Origin: Thermodesulfovibrionales bacterium | GTDB taxonomy: Bacteria; Nitrospirota; Thermodesulfovibrionia; Thermodesulfovibrionales; SM23-35 | Assembly: GCA_022013235.1 (NCBI GenBank) | Contig: JAKLQR010000083.1 | Coordinates: 1 to 15,320, forward strand | Length of the DNA: 15,320 nt | Direction: 5' to 3' | Part shown: one piece after another, positions 14,727 through 15,320 of the stretch | Numbering within the stretch: position 1 is the first letter of the stretch | Layout of the letters: each line of letters opens with the position of its first letter | Position numbers and translations under genes: made by a program | Notes under the pieces: model-generated | Seen by the model: the letters and a program-made list of their open reading frames with translations, nothing else | Told to the model about the DNA's origin: nothing | Databases searched by the model: none

Positions 14727-14801
14727 TCACAGGAACAACCGCTGTGCGTCTTCCCGATTATCCCGTGGGTTATAAGTGGAAATGATCACAGTTAAATGCA
14801 C
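14727..14801 (-). pseudogene. Possible 5' remnant of a family 2 glycosyltransferase (speculative)
   Basis: Directly after the truncated HEPN frame, a 24-codon frame starts with GTG at 14801, nine bases after a GTAAGG that could bind ribosomes. It contains TVIISTYNPRDN, which strongly resembles the first strand and nucleotide-binding start (VIIxTYN) of GT2 glycosyltransferases. It stops with TGA at 14727 and nothing after it looks like a glycosyltransferase. Either a decayed fragment brought in by rearrangement, or chance. Confidence 0.25.
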
Positions 14802-14812
14802 AATAGAAAGCC

Positions 14813-14935
14813 TTACCCCAAATAATCCTTCCAGTTTGTATTCAAATCTATTCTGGATTTCCCTTCTATAAAAGAAAGCACCTCCCGTGCAGCGTCCAGC
14901 ATATGAAAAAGACGGATCAGATCATCTTTGCGCAT
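14813..14935 (-). pseudogene. Truncated HEPN toxin (HepT, DUF86 type)
   Basis: A 40-codon frame starting at ATG 14935, overlapping the end of the antitoxin gene by 14 bases. It begins MRKDDLIRLFHMLDAAREVL and continues SFIEGKSRIDL, the typical first helix of HepT-type HEPN toxins encoded after MntA. After about residue 33 the similarity stops (NTNWKDYLG) and TAA follows. Intact HepT proteins are about 110-145 residues and carry the RNase motif R-x(4-6)-H plus the tyrosine that MntA modifies, all in the missing C-terminal part. No continuation is visible in any frame downstream. I judge it a non-functional remnant. Confidence 0.8.
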
Positions 14936-15227
14936 ATTGTACTTTTGCGGAATCGATAACCTCTTGCCTGAAATACCTGCTGAGTTCCTGTGGCGTTCTT
15001 AAGTCAACCTTGTATTTCAGAATTCCTGAAAGTTCTTCCTCCATACCCGCAAGTCTTATTAAACCAGGGACATGCCCAGGCTCGAATTCGACTAAGAAAT
15101 CGATATCGCTGTCAGGTCCAACTTTGCCATAAAGAAAAGAACCAAAAAGTGATAAGCGACAAATGTGGTTTCTTTTACAAAACTCTGCAATCTTGTCTTT
15201 TGGAAGTTCAAAACCTATCTTATTCAT
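14922..15227 (-). CDS. mntA: MntA-type minimal nucleotidyltransferase (antitoxin of a HEPN/MNT type VII module)
   Basis: A 101-residue nucleotidyltransferase of the Pol-beta superfamily. The GSX10DXD signature is complete: Gly29-Ser30, then Asp41 and Asp43 (SDIDFLVEF), and Asp75 in KVDL is a plausible third metal ligand. In characterised modules MntA neutralises the HepT RNase by attaching AMP units to a tyrosine near the toxin active site. The start was chosen at 15227 because GAGGA lies 5 bases upstream. The frame stays open to 15272, but that extension lacks a ribosome binding site and would carry an atypical N-terminus. The toxin gene behind it is truncated, so this antitoxin appears orphaned although its own catalytic residues are intact. 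Confidence 0.9.
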   Translation of the reverse strand: MNKIGFELPKDKIAEFCKRNHICRLSLFGSFLYGKVGPDSDIDFLVEFEPGHVPGLIRLAGMEEELSGILKYKVDLRTPQELSRYFRQEVIDSAKVQYAQR

Positions 15228-15243
15228 TTCTTTCCTCAATTTC

Positions 15244-15272
15244 ATGTTAACAGAGAGCACGAAGAATCTCAA
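15244..15272 (-). promoter_or_regulatory. Possible promoter of the mntA module
   Basis: Read on the - strand: TTGAGA at 15272-15267 (5 of 6), 17-base spacer, TAACAT at 15249-15244 (4 of 6). The predicted start near 15237 would fall at the edge of the GAGGA ribosome binding site, which makes this assignment uncertain. Confidence 0.3.
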
Positions 15273-15320
15273 AGGCAGAGCTAATTGCTATTTATACGGT
15301 GTAAATCAGGTGACCCCTAT

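Noticed and set aside
14549..14785. 78-codon + strand frame across the ccdA start and its promoter
   Set aside because: It runs antisense through ccdA and the promoter region, with low-complexity Lys/Glu/Arg content and no recognised domain.

Overview
The window looks like ordinary chromosome from a Gram-negative (diderm) bacterium of roughly balanced base composition. Kdo/lipopolysaccharide genes (kdsB, kdsA), a lipid-transport operon of the Mla type and an outer-membrane-type lipoprotein all require an outer membrane. The gene sets (kdsB-pyrG-kdsA, an M50 protease next to trpS, a Yip1 protein, an MlaE with its own STAS domain) are reminiscent of Nitrospirota or Desulfobacterota. That placement is inference from memory of such neighbourhoods, not from a search.

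Layout: (1) 2-547, + strand, 3' part of a KefF/NQO-type NAD(P)H oxidoreductase. (2) 593-2617, - strand, UvrD/PcrA/Rep helicase. (3) 2618-3057, a gene-free stretch ending in a good sigma70-type promoter for (4) a Yip1-family membrane protein at 3058-3633. (5) 3639-3799, a palindromic repeat that fills the gap to (6) the - strand operon kdsB-pyrG-kdsA (7024 down to 3800), which makes CTP, uses it to activate Kdo, and makes the Kdo precursor. (7) A divergent + strand pair, an M50 (site-2-protease-like) membrane protease and trpS (7137-8806); its promoter appears to share its -35 element with the kdsB promoter. (8) 8828-8991, a second copy of the palindromic repeat. (9) An AI-2E-family permease on the - strand (9015-10091). 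(10) A + strand operon, mlaE (with fused STAS domain)-mlaF-mlaD-pqiC-like lipoprotein (10225-13841), joined mostly by 4-base start/stop overlaps: an ABC lipid transporter of the inner membrane with its MCE protein and lipoprotein. (11) A CcdA-type thiol/disulfide electron carrier on the - strand (13920-14642). (12) At the right end, a complete MntA-type nucleotidyltransferase antitoxin followed by only the first third of its HEPN (HepT) toxin partner, and then possibly a scrap of a glycosyltransferase.

Most of the coding content is conserved housekeeping. What stands out is non-coding or broken. Two copies of an imperfect long palindrome, with a 25-base segment matching at 24 positions, both lie between convergent genes. 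The type VII toxin-antitoxin module is truncated. kdsB and mlaE have consensus TATAAT boxes so close to their start codons, with no ribosome binding site, that leaderless messages are likely. I see no tRNA, rRNA, CRISPR array, complete insertion sequence or prophage gene, and no convincing novel multi-gene system.
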